A stretch of 36,685 nucleotides of DNA from Phycisphaerales bacterium. Lineage in GTDB: Bacteria > Planctomycetota > Phycisphaerae > UBA1845. The notes beneath the pieces are model-generated. The model made no database searches, was not told the origin of the DNA, and worked only from the letters and a program-made list of their open reading frames with translations. The position numbers and the translations under genes were made by a program. Positions 16,669 to 25,826 of the stretch are shown here, piece after piece. Positions within the stretch are counted from its first letter, which is position 1; the number at the start of each line of letters is the position of its first letter. Location of the stretch: the NCBI GenBank assembly GCA_003597935.1, contig QZJT01000130.1:1-36685 (forward strand), given 5' to 3'.

Positions 16669-19545
16669 CTATGCGTTCATGTCCGCCCAGCGCTTGGCCA
16701 GTTGGCCGAAAATGGCCAGGGCGATGGCGGCGAGTACGCCGATGGCGGCGAAGGGGAGCCACACCTTGTACTGCGGGTGATACTTATCCCACAGCAGTTG
16801 CGTGGTGGACAGCGGCGAGTTGGCGATCTCGATCGCCATCTGCGTTCGCGCCTCCGGCACGCTCCAGCGCAGCAGGCGGCGGGCCTGCTCGGGCGCGCGC
16901 GTCCAGTCTTTTTCCGCTAAAGCCGCCTGGATAAGGTCCTGCTTTTCGGCAAGCCGCTGATAGAACGTCTGAGCCTTCTGTTCCTGGAACATTGCCAGCA
17001 AAGCCCCGACGGTGACGTCCCACAGACTCTTGTCGTCGATCTTCGCCTCCGCCAGTTTCTTCGCGTCGATGTCGCCCTCGATCATCACTTCCAGAAGCGC
17101 CACGTCCCGCGACCAGTCGCGGCGGGCGACCGCCTGGAAGCGGATGTGCGGCCGGGCGGCCAGATAGGCGAAGAGCCGGTCGTCGCCGTCGCCGCCGGCC
17201 ACCGTCACTTGAGCCAGGGCGGCGTCGATCTGATCATCGGATGCGCCGCGGGCGGCTGCAAGCGAACGGAAGGAACGCGTCCGGTCGATGCCGGTCAGTT
17301 CCTCGATCTCCTTGACGGGATCGTCGAACTCGCCTTCCGCGTCATGCAGGGCGTCGGCGACATCCTGCGCAACGGCCTCGCTGAGCAGCAGGGTCGCCTG
17401 TGCGAGGTATTCCAGCGCCAGATTGTTGACGACCTGCGCGTCCTGGCCGTATCGCCGCCACAAGTCATCGATGATCGCTTCGTCATCAATCTTGTTGTTC
17501 TCTTCCCGCCCGTCATTGACCTGGTCGCGGACTAGGTCGAAGACCTCCGAGCGCTTTTTTTCCGTCCAGTCAGCCAGTTTCCCGACATACCGCGGCAGGT
17601 GAAGCGCGTCGATGGACATGTCGTCCGCCTCGATTCGCGCGGCCACCTGTCTTAGGTCCGCGGCTGCCGCGGTCGCTGACCGCCGCCGAGCCGATTCTTC
17701 TTCAGCCTGCTTTTCTGCTCCTCTGGCCGGGTCGCCGACTTCGGCCGCGGCGCCCTCGGAGTCCGCGCCGTCCTTGGGTTTCTCAGGGTGCGCTGCCTTG
17801 TGTGCCGTCTTTTCCAAATCCTGAACGCGTGAGGAGATGTCTTGCATCAGTCCGAGGCGCGCCTTCAGCGCAAGGTCCGGGTCATTCTCGATGAGGTGGA
17901 GATACGCAAGATTGACGATCTGACCGGCGTCCGCCATGTAATAACGTCGCAGCGTCTCGGCGGCCGCGTCGGCGCTGACGCCAAGCCGCTGCTGCGCCAG
18001 TTCGAACGCGTCGTCACGGTTGATCCCGAGCCTCGTTGCCACGTCGTCCAGCGCATCGCTCCAGTCCGCCGCCTGCGCCGCCTTGCCCACCAGCGCCGGG
18101 TTGGCCGCCAGGTCCTTCAGTGCCAGCGTCGCCTTCTCGCCGTAGTTGTCGTACACCAGTCCGGCGATCATCGACCCGAACCCGACGCCGATGCCGACGG
18201 GGATGTTGACGTAGCCCAGATACAGCCCCTTCTTTCCGGGGGGGGCGATCAGACCGAGATACTCGTTCTTTTTCGGCCCCGTCCACATCTCGCCCAGCGA
18301 GAAAAAGACGATGCCCAACAGCAGGATCCACCCGCTCTGCGTCAGGCCCGCCACCACGATGCCCAGCGTCGCCACCGACATACCCACCAGCATGGCGCTG
18401 AGGGTCCGCATCTTCGCCGCCGCCCAGGAGACCGGAATGACGATGGCCACGATCAAGGCCGCGTTCAGGTTGAGCAGGATCTGCTGCGGCACCTGCAACA
18501 GGCCGCGGTCGCCGTATTCCCACCAGATGCCCAGCGACCCCTTCAGCGATTCGGCCGCCGCGGAACTGTCCACCCAGTCGGTGATGAAGTTCGGGTGCAG
18601 GTCCCAGAGCTGATACATCATCATCCAGAAGCAGGACATGATGGCCAGGAACGCCGGCAGGCGCAGTTGCCACTGAAACTGTCCCCCCTCCAGCCATGTC
18701 GCGATATGGGCGCCCGCCAGGAACAGAAAGAGACCAACATGCCAGTATGCCGAAAAGCCAACGATGATCACCACGCCCACGATGCTCGTGATGATGCCGA
18801 GGGGCCCACGGACGGGATGAAGTGTCCCGCCGCGGAACCAGTAGTACCAGATGTTCTCAACAGTCCGGGCGAAGACGCGCTTGAGGCTCTCCGTCTTGTC
18901 CGCCCCCGAAGGCACGTCGGTAAACGTCAGCAGCAGCAGCAGGTTGCACGCCGTGTAGGCGGCGGACGCGATGAACAGGTTTCGCCAGCCCTCCTCGCTG
19001 TGCGGTTTGCCCAGGATGATCGTCGCAAAGACCGGCGCCATGACCGCGCCCACGTTGACCACCCAGTAGAAGACGCCCCAGCCCACCGAGGAGTTTTCCT
19101 TGGAGAGATTCTGGGCGATGGAGCCCTGCAGGGCCGGTTTGAAGAAGGCGGTGCCGGTGGCCAGCACCAGGATGCCGGCGAAGAAGCCGAAGTAGTTGTG
19201 AAACGCCGCCATCATGAGATACCCGAGCACGTTGGCGCTGATCGCCCCGACCAGCACCCGCTTGTAGCCGTAGCGGTCGGCGATGCCGCCGGTGAACATG
19301 GGCAGCCACGATTGCAGGATGGCCCACCACATGTAGATCCAGCCCTTGTGGACGGCCGTCAGGTGCAGCCCGCCCGGCTCGGTGGCCTGCATGATGTAGA
19401 GCGGGACGACCGAGCGGATGCCGAAGTAGGCCAGCCGCTCGAACATCTCGATCGAGTTGAGCATCCAGAACGGGCGGCCGAAGGGCTTGCCCGGCGCCTC
19501 TGCAGCGCCGGCGGCCGACGTGGTGGTGGCGTGGGTGGCGGTCAT
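16669..19545 (-). CDS. POT/PTR-family peptide transporter with large insertion before the last helix
   Basis: The protein is 958 residues from ATG 19545. It begins as a proton-coupled oligopeptide transporter of the major facilitator superfamily: EMFER (33-37) is the ExxER proton-coupling motif, followed by about 13 hydrophobic segments up to IAGLVYDNYGE near residue 470. A hydrophilic, helical segment of about 455 residues follows, with a very charged linker (EKPKDGADSEGAAAEV). The protein then closes with one membrane helix (VWLPFAAIGVLAAIALAIF) at about 928-947. Typical POT proteins have 450-550 residues and only a short loop here. By MFS topology the insertion should lie outside the cytoplasm. 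It is the first gene of the operon running to 13478. Confidence 0.85.
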   Translation of the reverse strand: MTATHATTTSAAGAAEAPGKPFGRPFWMLNSIEMFERLAYFGIRSVVPLYIMQATEPGGLHLTAVHKGWIYMWWAILQSWLPMFTGGIADRYGYKRVLVGAISANVLGYLMMAAFHNYFGFFAGILVLATGTAFFKPALQGSIAQNLSKENSSVGWGVFYWVVNVGAVMAPVFATIILGKPHSEEGWRNLFIASAAYTACNLLLLLTFTDVPSGADKTESLKRVFARTVENIWYYWFRGGTLHPVRGPLGIITSIVGVVIIVGFSAYWHVGLFLFLAGAHIATWLEGGQFQWQLRLPAFLAIMSCFWMMMYQLWDLHPNFITDWVDSSAAAESLKGSLGIWWEYGDRGLLQVPQQILLNLNAALIVAIVIPVSWAAAKMRTLSAMLVGMSVATLGIVVAGLTQSGWILLLGIVFFSLGEMWTGPKKNEYLGLIAPPGKKGLYLGYVNIPVGIGVGFGSMIAGLVYDNYGEKATLALKDLAANPALVGKAAQAADWSDALDDVATRLGINRDDAFELAQQRLGVSADAAAETLRRYYMADAGQIVNLAYLHLIENDPDLALKARLGLMQDISSRVQDLEKTAHKAAHPEKPKDGADSEGAAAEVGDPARGAEKQAEEESARRRSATAAAADLRQVAARIEADDMSIDALHLPRYVGKLADWTEKKRSEVFDLVRDQVNDGREENNKIDDEAIIDDLWRRYGQDAQVVNNLALEYLAQATLLLSEAVAQDVADALHDAEGEFDDPVKEIEELTGIDRTRSFRSLAAARGASDDQIDAALAQVTVAGGDGDDRLFAYLAARPHIRFQAVARRDWSRDVALLEVMIEGDIDAKKLAEAKIDDKSLWDVTVGALLAMFQEQKAQTFYQRLAEKQDLIQAALAEKDWTRAPEQARRLLRWSVPEARTQMAIEIANSPLSTTQLLWDKYHPQYKVWLPFAAIGVLAAIALAIFGQLAKRWADMNA

Positions 19546-19777
19546 GGGACTCCCGCACGACGGACGCGCCGCGGCTGCGGCCGGTCGGACCCCGGGGCAG
19601 CCCGCACGGCCCCCCCCGCGACGCGGGGGCGGCGAAGCCGGACGGCGCTGCCGCGAAGCATACTCGCGGTTTCCCCACTTCACTGCAACCGCTTGCCGCG
19701 TCGGGGACGCCAGCAGCGCATGACGGAATCGGTAGATCTTAGTGCAGGAATCTGCCGCCCGCCGAAGTCGCCCGCAC

Positions 19778-20015
19778 GTTCGATGCCAGAACGACGGTGC
19801 GGCCGGCGCGGGCGCCGTCCATCGCCTGGTGAAGTCCGGGCCGGTCTGGGACGTGTACCTCTTCTGCGACAAGTCGGCCGAGTGGCAGGAGGGTCCGCCG
19901 ACTCCGCTCGAGTGGTGACGCCAGCTCGGCGGCACGGACCCCGCCGACCCCGCCCGATTTGCCGCCGGCATCCTCGAGGAGAGGTTGCATCAGACGGTGT
20001 ACCGGCCGACCGGCG
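19778..20015 (+). pseudogene. Remnant of an unknown coding sequence
   Basis: One frame reads as real protein: HRLVKSGPVWDVYLFCDKSA, EWQEGPPTPLEW, an in-frame TGA at 19916-19918, then RQLGGTDPADPARFAAGILEERLH. A TGG to TGA change would explain the stop. I do not recognise the family. There is no clear start. It lies between the divergent transporter and exported-protein genes. Confidence 0.4.
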
Positions 20016-20174
20016 GGAAGTGTCGCGGCGGGTGTGCTGCTTCGCCGCCGCTGGCGGACAGGTGCCGGGCGAGTGCGTGAGCTTCAATCTCACTCTTCGT
20101 TCGGGAGCCGCGACGCGGACGAAGGGGTGTAGCCGCGGGTGACGCCCGTCTGCGGGCGAACCCGCGGATCGGAC

Positions 20175-20204
20175 TTGATTCGTGCTGTCCCGGTTGGGTA
20201 CAAT
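20175..20204 (+). promoter_or_regulatory. Sigma70-type promoter of the 20355 gene
   Basis: TTGATT at 20175-20180 and TACAAT at 20199-20204 are separated by 18 bases. Transcription would begin near 20211 and leave a leader of about 144 bases before ATG 20355. Confidence 0.5.
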
Positions 20205-20354
20205 GCCGTTTTGTCTGCTTCGTCGTGCGGTCGGAACCTGAACGGAGCGAGCCGGATTCCGTCCGCGCGTGCGCACGAACCGATAAGCGGGGACACGGCC
20301 GGGGAGGCGTCCTGCCCGGCGCAGTTCCTCACGGTCTGAAACAGGAGAAGGTCG

Positions 20355-21116
20355 ATGAAGCACCGCAGATTCACGATTGCCGCAGCGCTGCTGGCGTGTG
20401 GCGGCTGGGTGGTCGCGCCGGCCGCGGCCGATGAGCTGAAGCTCGATCCGGGCAAGCCGATCAAACACTACACCTCCAACAGCAACGACGGCTACAGCAC
20501 GGGCCGTGGAATGGTCTTCACGGCTCAGGAGTCGTTCGAACTGACCGGCCTGGGGCTCTACACCAAGGCCGAGAGCACGCCGCTGAACGCCACCCTGGAG
20601 GTCTACAAGATCGTCGTGACGCGGGGCAACGTGCTGGCCGGCGCTACGCTGGTCGGCAAAGGCACCGGCCCGCTGCGGGGGCCGCTGGAGTACCACAACG
20701 TCGATCTGGACGCGGCCGTCAACATCGAAGATGGCGCGTCCTACCTTGTACGCTTCCTGTATCCCGAAGCCGCGCAGGAGAACTGGTTCTACGATTTCGA
20801 TCCGGTCCGCTTCGGCGACCCGCCGGTGGATCTGGGCCTGGTGCTGCTGATCGACGGCACCCAGGGTGGGAACACGGGGAACTTTGTTGCTCCCCCTATC
20901 CAGCTCGTCTACAGCTCCGGGTGCAAGTACACCATCAAAAAGTCGAAGGCCAAGGGAGGCTGCAACACCTGTCCGGCCAAGGGCGACTCGTTCAGTTCCG
21001 GCCAGGACTGCGAAGTGGTGGAAGATTGCGACAAGAAGGTCAAGGGCAAGATCAGTTGCCCCGGCGGCGGCAACGGCTTCTGCAAGATCAAGGGCAAGCG
21101 CAGCAGTTGCGGCTAG
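20355..21116 (+). CDS. Exported protein with cysteine/lysine-rich tail, function unknown
   Basis: The protein is 253 residues from ATG 20355, with AGGAGAAGG upstream. A signal peptide (FTIAAALLACGGWVVAPAAA) is cut before DELKLD. The middle is beta-rich (ELTGLGLYTKAE, ATLEVYKIVV, YHNVDLDAAVNI, SYLVRFLYPEA) and looks like a jelly-roll or carbohydrate-binding type sandwich, which is only an impression. The last 65 residues are a separate small module with eight cysteines and many lysines and glycines (for example GCNTCPAKGDSF and KISCPGGGNGFCKIKGKR), likely disulfide-linked. An intrinsic terminator lies 180 bases downstream. Confidence 0.75.
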   Translation: MKHRRFTIAAALLACGGWVVAPAAADELKLDPGKPIKHYTSNSNDGYSTGRGMVFTAQESFELTGLGLYTKAESTPLNATLEVYKIVVTRGNVLAGATLVGKGTGPLRGPLEYHNVDLDAAVNIEDGASYLVRFLYPEAAQENWFYDFDPVRFGDPPVDLGLVLLIDGTQGGNTGNFVAPPIQLVYSSGCKYTIKKSKAKGGCNTCPAKGDSFSSGQDCEVVEDCDKKVKGKISCPGGGNGFCKIKGKRSSCG

Positions 21117-21680
21117 ATCAGCGAGTGTGTTGACGCGCCCGGAGCGAGCCGCGTGGCTCCTGCCTGCCTGCCGGCAGGTCAGCCCGGGCGGACGTTCCGT
21201 CTGACGGCCGGCTGCAGTTGGCGCGGGCGGATAGATCGGCGTGCCCCGCTGTGGCAGCGGCCCGACGCGGCCCGCGCTCTGTGAAATCAACTCCACGCGG
21301 CGTCGGATGCGACTACGCATCCGGCGCCGTCTTTTTTTGCTCACATCCGCTCGACGCTACCCCCCCGGCGCGCGCCCGGTCCCCTGTGGATGGCAGCGCC
21401 GAGGAGCAGGTGGCTGCTCCGGGCACACGGAGTGCCGCCCGATCTCATTGACTGCCCAAACCCAGTGCCATCCCCGGCGGCTTATCGGCCGGCCACGTCG
21501 GCATTACGGGACTCAATCGCGCAATCAACTGTGTCGCGGCCGCGCCGTGGCCGATGGGGCCTGCGTGCTCCGGCCGCCGGTCCACGGGCAGCGGTCACAC
21601 GCGTGACTCGCGCACCGACGCCGGCTTCGCAGGGCACGCGCCGTTCGTGCCGAATCCACTTGGGTCCGCGAGAAACAAGA
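21117..21680. other. Intergenic region with a terminator
   Basis: About 560 bases hold no convincing gene. I see a palindrome (CTGCCGGCAG at about 21168), the intrinsic terminator at 21299-21338, and GC-rich sequence with no recognisable promoter before the lipoprotein gene at 21681. Confidence 0.5.
21299..21338 (+). terminator. Rho-independent terminator
   Basis: A 13-bp stem (21299-21311 with 21316-21328, one G-T pair) closed by a 4-base loop ACTA is followed by a run of seven T at 21332-21338. It is 183 bases past the stop of the exported protein gene and is the clearest intrinsic terminator in the window. Confidence 0.85.
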
Positions 21681-23777
21681 ATGATTTGTGACAAAGCCCG
21701 TCGTCTGTCGTACCGGTTGGTGTTGCTCGCCATCGTCCTGGCGCCCGCGTGGCCCGGGTGTACCGTTTCGCCCGGACAGGGTGATGGAACCGGTCCCGGC
21801 GGCGATGGGAACGTCTTCGCCGACCCGGATGGCGGCGGCGACGACGGCGCACCCGACAACGCCGACGGCGGCGATCAGGACCCGAACGACGGTAACGGCG
21901 AAAACGGCGATCCGGATGGCGACGACGGTGATCCCGGCAACGGCGGTAACGGCAACGATGGCGGCGGTAGCGCTCCGGACCCCGACAACCCCGACGATCC
22001 GGGCGGTAACGATCCCGGCGACGGCGGCGACCCGCTGGCGAAGGGCGTCTACGGCCAATTCCGCTTCGGCGGCGCGGCATCGTCGGCCGCGCAGGAGGTG
22101 CCGGGGCTGGTCGACGTGGTCGGCGACATCGAAGGCATCGACAGCGACGCGTACCAGATCCTCTTCATCGCCGCCGACGGCGCCCAGACCGTGACCGACG
22201 TCGGCGTAGACGGCTCATTCGAGGTCGTGCTGGAAGAAGAGGTGGAATACAGCGTGGTTCTACTCGAGGACGGCCGCTTCATCGCCCCGGCGTTCGACGA
22301 AGTCGAAAGCGACGATCCGTCCGGCGGCGGCATCGAGGGAGACGGCGGCATCGGTGAGGATGGCGGCGACGGCGCTGATCCGGTCGTGCCCGATGGAGAG
22401 GGTCCGACCGGCGGCGGCGTCGCCTTCGAGTTCGACGGCGCCGCGCTGACTGCCGCGTCCGGGCCGCTGGAGCCGGCCGGCGATCCGCTCCACGTCGATG
22501 CTGACAACCTGCCGGTCGGCGTCAGCGACGGCGTGCCCCTGGTGGGCCTGTCGGAGGCGGCCGAGCCGGTCGACGCACCGACCGACGCGATCGACGCGGA
22601 CCTGGACGGCGTCCCGAGCACGTTCGACGTGGACGCGGACGGCGACGGCGTCATCGACGCCGTTGACGTGGGCGTGCCGGCGGCCATTGCCCCGGCAACC
22701 GGCGGCGATCACGTCTCCGGCGCGTTCGTCTTCACGAATCTCAAGCTGGACATGGACGGCGTGATGGGCGGCGGCACGGCCGACTTCCCGCACAACGACT
22801 TCGTGGTCGAAACCATCGGCTGGAACGAGAATCCGGCCGAGTCGCCTTCCGGCTACACCGTGCAGTCGGTGGAGATCCAGGACCTGCCCGGCTGGCACCG
22901 CTACGGATTCCTGACGATGGCCGGTGACTGGACGATCGCGCCCGGCGTGGCAACCGACTACCCGGGCTATCCGGCGACCGGCAGCGCGTGGACGGGGCAA
23001 CTCGTGCAGGAAAACCCCGGTTCGAGGCTGTGGCAGGTGTGGGTGCAGGCGCCGAAGGCCGACGCGGTCATCGCCGCCGCGTATCCCGATTACGTCGTGG
23101 CGGGCGAGTCTATGCCGCTCAACTGGGACCTGACCGGCAGCGGCGTGCCGACGTCGAACAAGATCGACTACTACCGGCTCAAGATCACCTACAGCGACGG
23201 GGTGAGCACGACGGTGCGATACTCGCCTGCGGCGAGCCTGTTCTCCTATCGCACGCCGCCTGCGCCGGTGAGCGTGACGACGACGGCGGGTTCGACGCCG
23301 GCTTCCATCAGCACGCCCGGCGGCGACGGTCACAGCAATAATCCCATCACCTACCCCGACGCCTCTACGGCCGGCGACATCGAGCTGGAGGTCGTGCCGC
23401 CGCGCTTCGACGTCAGCAGCGCTTCCGGCGTGATGCACGGCACCATGCTGTGGCGGGCGGACGTGTTCTATTACAACGCCGCGGGCCAGCAGATCGGCGG
23501 AGTGCTGACCACGGCCGTTCCCTTCAACTACACCGGCGGCGCCAACCCCGTGGTCGTCGTGCCCGAGTCGGTCCTGGCGCCCGCGCCGACGCGGACGGAC
23601 ATGAACAGCGACGGCAACGGCGACTTCTTTAACGGCCGCGACGACAGCAGCGCGATCGCCGCGTACAAGATCGACGTCACCGCCCAGCCGGTCAGCGGCG
23701 GCGACAACACCGGCATCTTCATCTACTTCATCGCCGAAAGCGGCGCTGCGGCGTTTACCGGATTTCCGCCGTCGTAG
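21681..23777 (+). CDS. Large surface protein with Asp/Gly-rich linker and Ca-binding-type repeats
   Basis: The protein is 698 residues from ATG 21681. A signal sequence (YRLVLLAIVLAPAWPGC) ends in a cysteine that could be lipidated, though WPGC is a poor lipobox. Residues about 30-115 are almost only Asp, Gly, Asn and Pro, a flexible acidic linker. DxDxDG calcium-binding motifs occur as DADLDGVPSTFDVDADGDG and as TDMNSDGNGDFF near the end. The rest is beta-rich. Such architecture is usual in secreted matrix or surface proteins. No catalytic motif is visible. Confidence 0.75.
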   Translation: MICDKARRLSYRLVLLAIVLAPAWPGCTVSPGQGDGTGPGGDGNVFADPDGGGDDGAPDNADGGDQDPNDGNGENGDPDGDDGDPGNGGNGNDGGGSAPDPDNPDDPGGNDPGDGGDPLAKGVYGQFRFGGAASSAAQEVPGLVDVVGDIEGIDSDAYQILFIAADGAQTVTDVGVDGSFEVVLEEEVEYSVVLLEDGRFIAPAFDEVESDDPSGGGIEGDGGIGEDGGDGADPVVPDGEGPTGGGVAFEFDGAALTAASGPLEPAGDPLHVDADNLPVGVSDGVPLVGLSEAAEPVDAPTDAIDADLDGVPSTFDVDADGDGVIDAVDVGVPAAIAPATGGDHVSGAFVFTNLKLDMDGVMGGGTADFPHNDFVVETIGWNENPAESPSGYTVQSVEIQDLPGWHRYGFLTMAGDWTIAPGVATDYPGYPATGSAWTGQLVQENPGSRLWQVWVQAPKADAVIAAAYPDYVVAGESMPLNWDLTGSGVPTSNKIDYYRLKITYSDGVSTTVRYSPAASLFSYRTPPAPVSVTTTAGSTPASISTPGGDGHSNNPITYPDASTAGDIELEVVPPRFDVSSASGVMHGTMLWRADVFYYNAAGQQIGGVLTTAVPFNYTGGANPVVVVPESVLAPAPTRTDMNSDGNGDFFNGRDDSSAIAAYKIDVTAQPVSGGDNTGIFIYFIAESGAAAFTGFPPS

Positions 23778-23811
23778 CGGATGAAGAGGGAACGCGGCCG
23801 TAGAACTCGTG

Positions 23812-23832
23812 CGGGCTTCAAGCCCGCGGCTC
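23812..23832. repeat. Hairpin repeat (GAGCC family) between convergent genes
   Basis: CGGGCTT and AAGCCCG form a 7-bp stem with a one-base loop, followed by CGGCTC. The GAGCC flank is shared with the units at 25827-26111 and 35365. It lies between the stops at 23777 and 23866 and may end transcription from both sides. Confidence 0.6.
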
Positions 23833-23865
23833 GCCGGTCGTGGTCCGGTTCATCGCATCGGCGTC

Positions 23866-24528
23866 CTACGTCACCGGCCGGTTTTTCTGGAACTCACGAT
23901 AGGCGGCGCAGCGGGAAGGATCGGCGCAACAGATGTCGCGGATGTAGTCGTAATAGACGTCCGGCTCCTGTCCGTACTTTTTCCTCAGGGCGCACTTGAG
24001 GGCGATGCGCGGGGGCGAGGTGCGGCCACCGCCCAGGATGACCGAGCGGATGTACACCTGGTTCTTGCCCGCGAAGCAGACCATCTTTCGATTCAACTCC
24101 GTCTCCAGGACGGAGAGGTTCTGCGAGGATTCTTCACTCGTGACTTCCGGGATGGCGTGGGCGCGGTCCCACTCGGCCTGCAGGGCCAGCGAGATCGCCA
24201 CGTCGAGCGTCTCCTGCTCGACGGGATACTCGACGAACCCGGCCGCGCCCAGTTTGGCGGCCGCCGGCTCCAGCACCGCGGCCGAGGGCTCCCCCACCAG
24301 CAGCGTCGGCACCCGGTTGCCGTTGCGGCGGATGTAGCGCAGCAGATCGAGCGCTTCCGGCCGGCGGGCACAAAGTTGGGCGATGATCAGATTCGGCTTG
24401 AACTTCGCGATCGCCCGCAGGCCGTCGGCGACGGATTTGACGGCACAGACGTCGTGGTGCCGGCCGGCGCGAGCCTCGACGAAGTGCCTGGGGCCGCGCT
24501 CGGGATGGATGATGAGGACTCGGGACAT
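23866..24528 (-). CDS. Receiver-like protein lacking the phospho-acceptor, with a cysteine-rich C-terminus
   Basis: The protein is 220 residues from ATG 24528, with GGAG upstream. The first 115 residues follow a response-regulator receiver: SRVLIIHPERGPR, KPNLIIAQLC, RVPTLLVGE, GAAGFVEYPVE. At the position of the phosphorylated Asp (normally LIIxD) the protein reads LIIAQL, and the early acidic pair is replaced by HPER, so it is a pseudo-receiver. The C-terminal part, with KMVCFAGKNQVYIRSV, KCALRKKYG and ICCADPSRCAAY, carries clustered cysteines and may bind metal. No DNA-binding output domain is recognisable. Confidence 0.65.
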   Translation of the reverse strand: MSRVLIIHPERGPRHFVEARAGRHHDVCAVKSVADGLRAIAKFKPNLIIAQLCARRPEALDLLRYIRRNGNRVPTLLVGEPSAAVLEPAAAKLGAAGFVEYPVEQETLDVAISLALQAEWDRAHAIPEVTSEESSQNLSVLETELNRKMVCFAGKNQVYIRSVILGGGRTSPPRIALKCALRKKYGQEPDVYYDYIRDICCADPSRCAAYREFQKNRPVT

Positions 24529-25011
24529 CGGTCTCCAGCGTACGGGTCGTGCAGCGCGGCTCCGCCCGTTCGCACGGGCGCCGCTCGTGCCCGGGCCGTC
24601 TCCGCCACGCGATATTAGGAACCGGCATCGACTGAATCAAACCGGACGCCTCCATGTGCGTTCGCGCGTCCGGTAAGTGCCTCACGCGCAGCGGCTGTTG
24701 GGACGCGGGGACGCGGGGACGCGGGGACGCAGGGACGCGGGGACATGGGGCCGCGGGGCCGCGGGTCAACGCGGAGAATCTGTCTGCACGGACGGAACGA
24801 CGTCCATCGAGTCCATCCAGTCCATTCCCGTCCCTCAGCACGGGCCGTCCAGTGGCGGAGCCCGCGCCGCGCCCGCCGCCCGTCCGTTGCACGCCCGTGC
24901 CGTTTCCGGCAGGCACCCGCCCGGAAGCTCGTCAGAGCCCGCGGCAGTTCGGGATTGATGCCACGCCGCCGTGTGGACACAATGCCGCACTGTATTCCGG
25001 GAGGGACGTTG
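24529..25011. other. Intergenic region with octanucleotide repeat
   Basis: About 480 bases separate the divergent receiver-like gene and the proline-rich protein gene. Apart from the octamer repeat at 24701-24764 I see no gene. CACAAT near 24979 could be a -10 element for the downstream gene. Confidence 0.4.
24701..24764. repeat. 8-bp tandem repeat (GGACGCGG)
   Basis: Eight consecutive units of GGACGCGG with changes in units 4 (GGACGCAG), 6 (GGACATGG), 7 and 8 (GGCCGCGG). It is non-coding. Such short arrays can change length by slippage. Confidence 0.85.
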
Positions 25012-25824
25012 ATGAACGCCGCAACTACGCTTCAGTCTGTCGTCGCCGCCGCGATGCCGTGGATCATCCATGCGCAGTTGCACCTCTGCACCCACACCGC
25101 GACTCCCAGTCCGCCCTGGCACCGGAGCCTCCACTCCCCACCGCCACCCGTTGCCGGTCACGACGATCCGCCCGCTCCCAGTCACGACGACCCACCCGCT
25201 CCCGGTCACGACGATCCGCCCGCCCCCGATCGGGACGATCCGCCCGCCCCCGGAACCGACCCATCGGCCGTGCCGACAGCGCCGCCCGCAACGCCGTCCG
25301 CCACCACTCGGGAGCAGCTCGAGGACACGTTCCGCACGACCATGACCGGCGCGACGTTGCGCGGCCACTGGCGGATGACGGGGGCGGAAGGTCTCGAGGG
25401 CAAGGCCCCGCTCAGCGATGAGCACGAGGAAAGCTACCAGATCGTCGACGTGACCAAGGTCGGTGGGGACCGGTGGATCGTGCGGGCGCGCATCCGCTTC
25501 GCCGACAGGGACGTGACCATCCCAGTGCCGGTGGACGTGCTGTGGGCCGGCGACACACCCGTGATCACGCTGGACAGGCTCACCATGCCGCTTTTGGGCA
25601 CCTACTCGGCCCGCGTGATGATCTCGCGCAGCTTCTACTGCGGCACATGGTGGGGCGAAACCTACGGCGGCATCATGTCCGGACAGATCGTGCGGACGGC
25701 AGATGCCCCGGAAGACGCGCCCGCACCGGCTGCACCGGCTGCACCGGCTGCGCCGATCGCCCCGGACGCCCCCGAAGCGCCGGACGCGCCGGACGAGGAA
25801 CCCGACGGAGTGGAGCATCCGTGA
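25012..25824 (+). CDS. Proline-rich exported protein, planctomycete-type conserved domain
   Basis: The protein is 270 residues from ATG 25012, with GGGAGGG upstream. After a short hydrophobic N-terminus (LQSVVAAAMPWIIHA) come four copies of the octapeptide GHDDPPAP and variants at residues 49-80. A conserved domain of about 130 residues follows (TFRTTMTGATLRGHWRMTG, then VPVDVLWAGDTPVITLDRL and FYCGTWWGETYGGIMSGQI). The tail is an Ala/Pro/Asp-rich low-complexity stretch. I associate this domain with planctomycete conserved hypothetical proteins; its function is unknown. The proline-rich arms suggest a cell-envelope spacer. Confidence 0.7.
   Translation: MNAATTLQSVVAAAMPWIIHAQLHLCTHTATPSPPWHRSLHSPPPPVAGHDDPPAPSHDDPPAPGHDDPPAPDRDDPPAPGTDPSAVPTAPPATPSATTREQLEDTFRTTMTGATLRGHWRMTGAEGLEGKAPLSDEHEESYQIVDVTKVGGDRWIVRARIRFADRDVTIPVPVDVLWAGDTPVITLDRLTMPLLGTYSARVMISRSFYCGTWWGETYGGIMSGQIVRTADAPEDAPAPAAPAAPAAPIAPDAPEAPDAPDEEPDGVEHP
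25156..25251 (+). repeat. Coding 24-bp repeat, four copies
   Basis: Four in-frame 24-bp units encode the DDPPAP-containing octapeptides. The third and fourth copies differ mainly in the first codons, so unit number may vary between strains. Confidence 0.85.
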
Positions 25825-25826
25825 CC

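Noticed and set aside
17842-20142. A 766-residue plus-strand open frame
   Set aside because: It is antisense to the POT transporter, with the Arg/His/Gln-rich composition of a shadow frame in GC-rich DNA.
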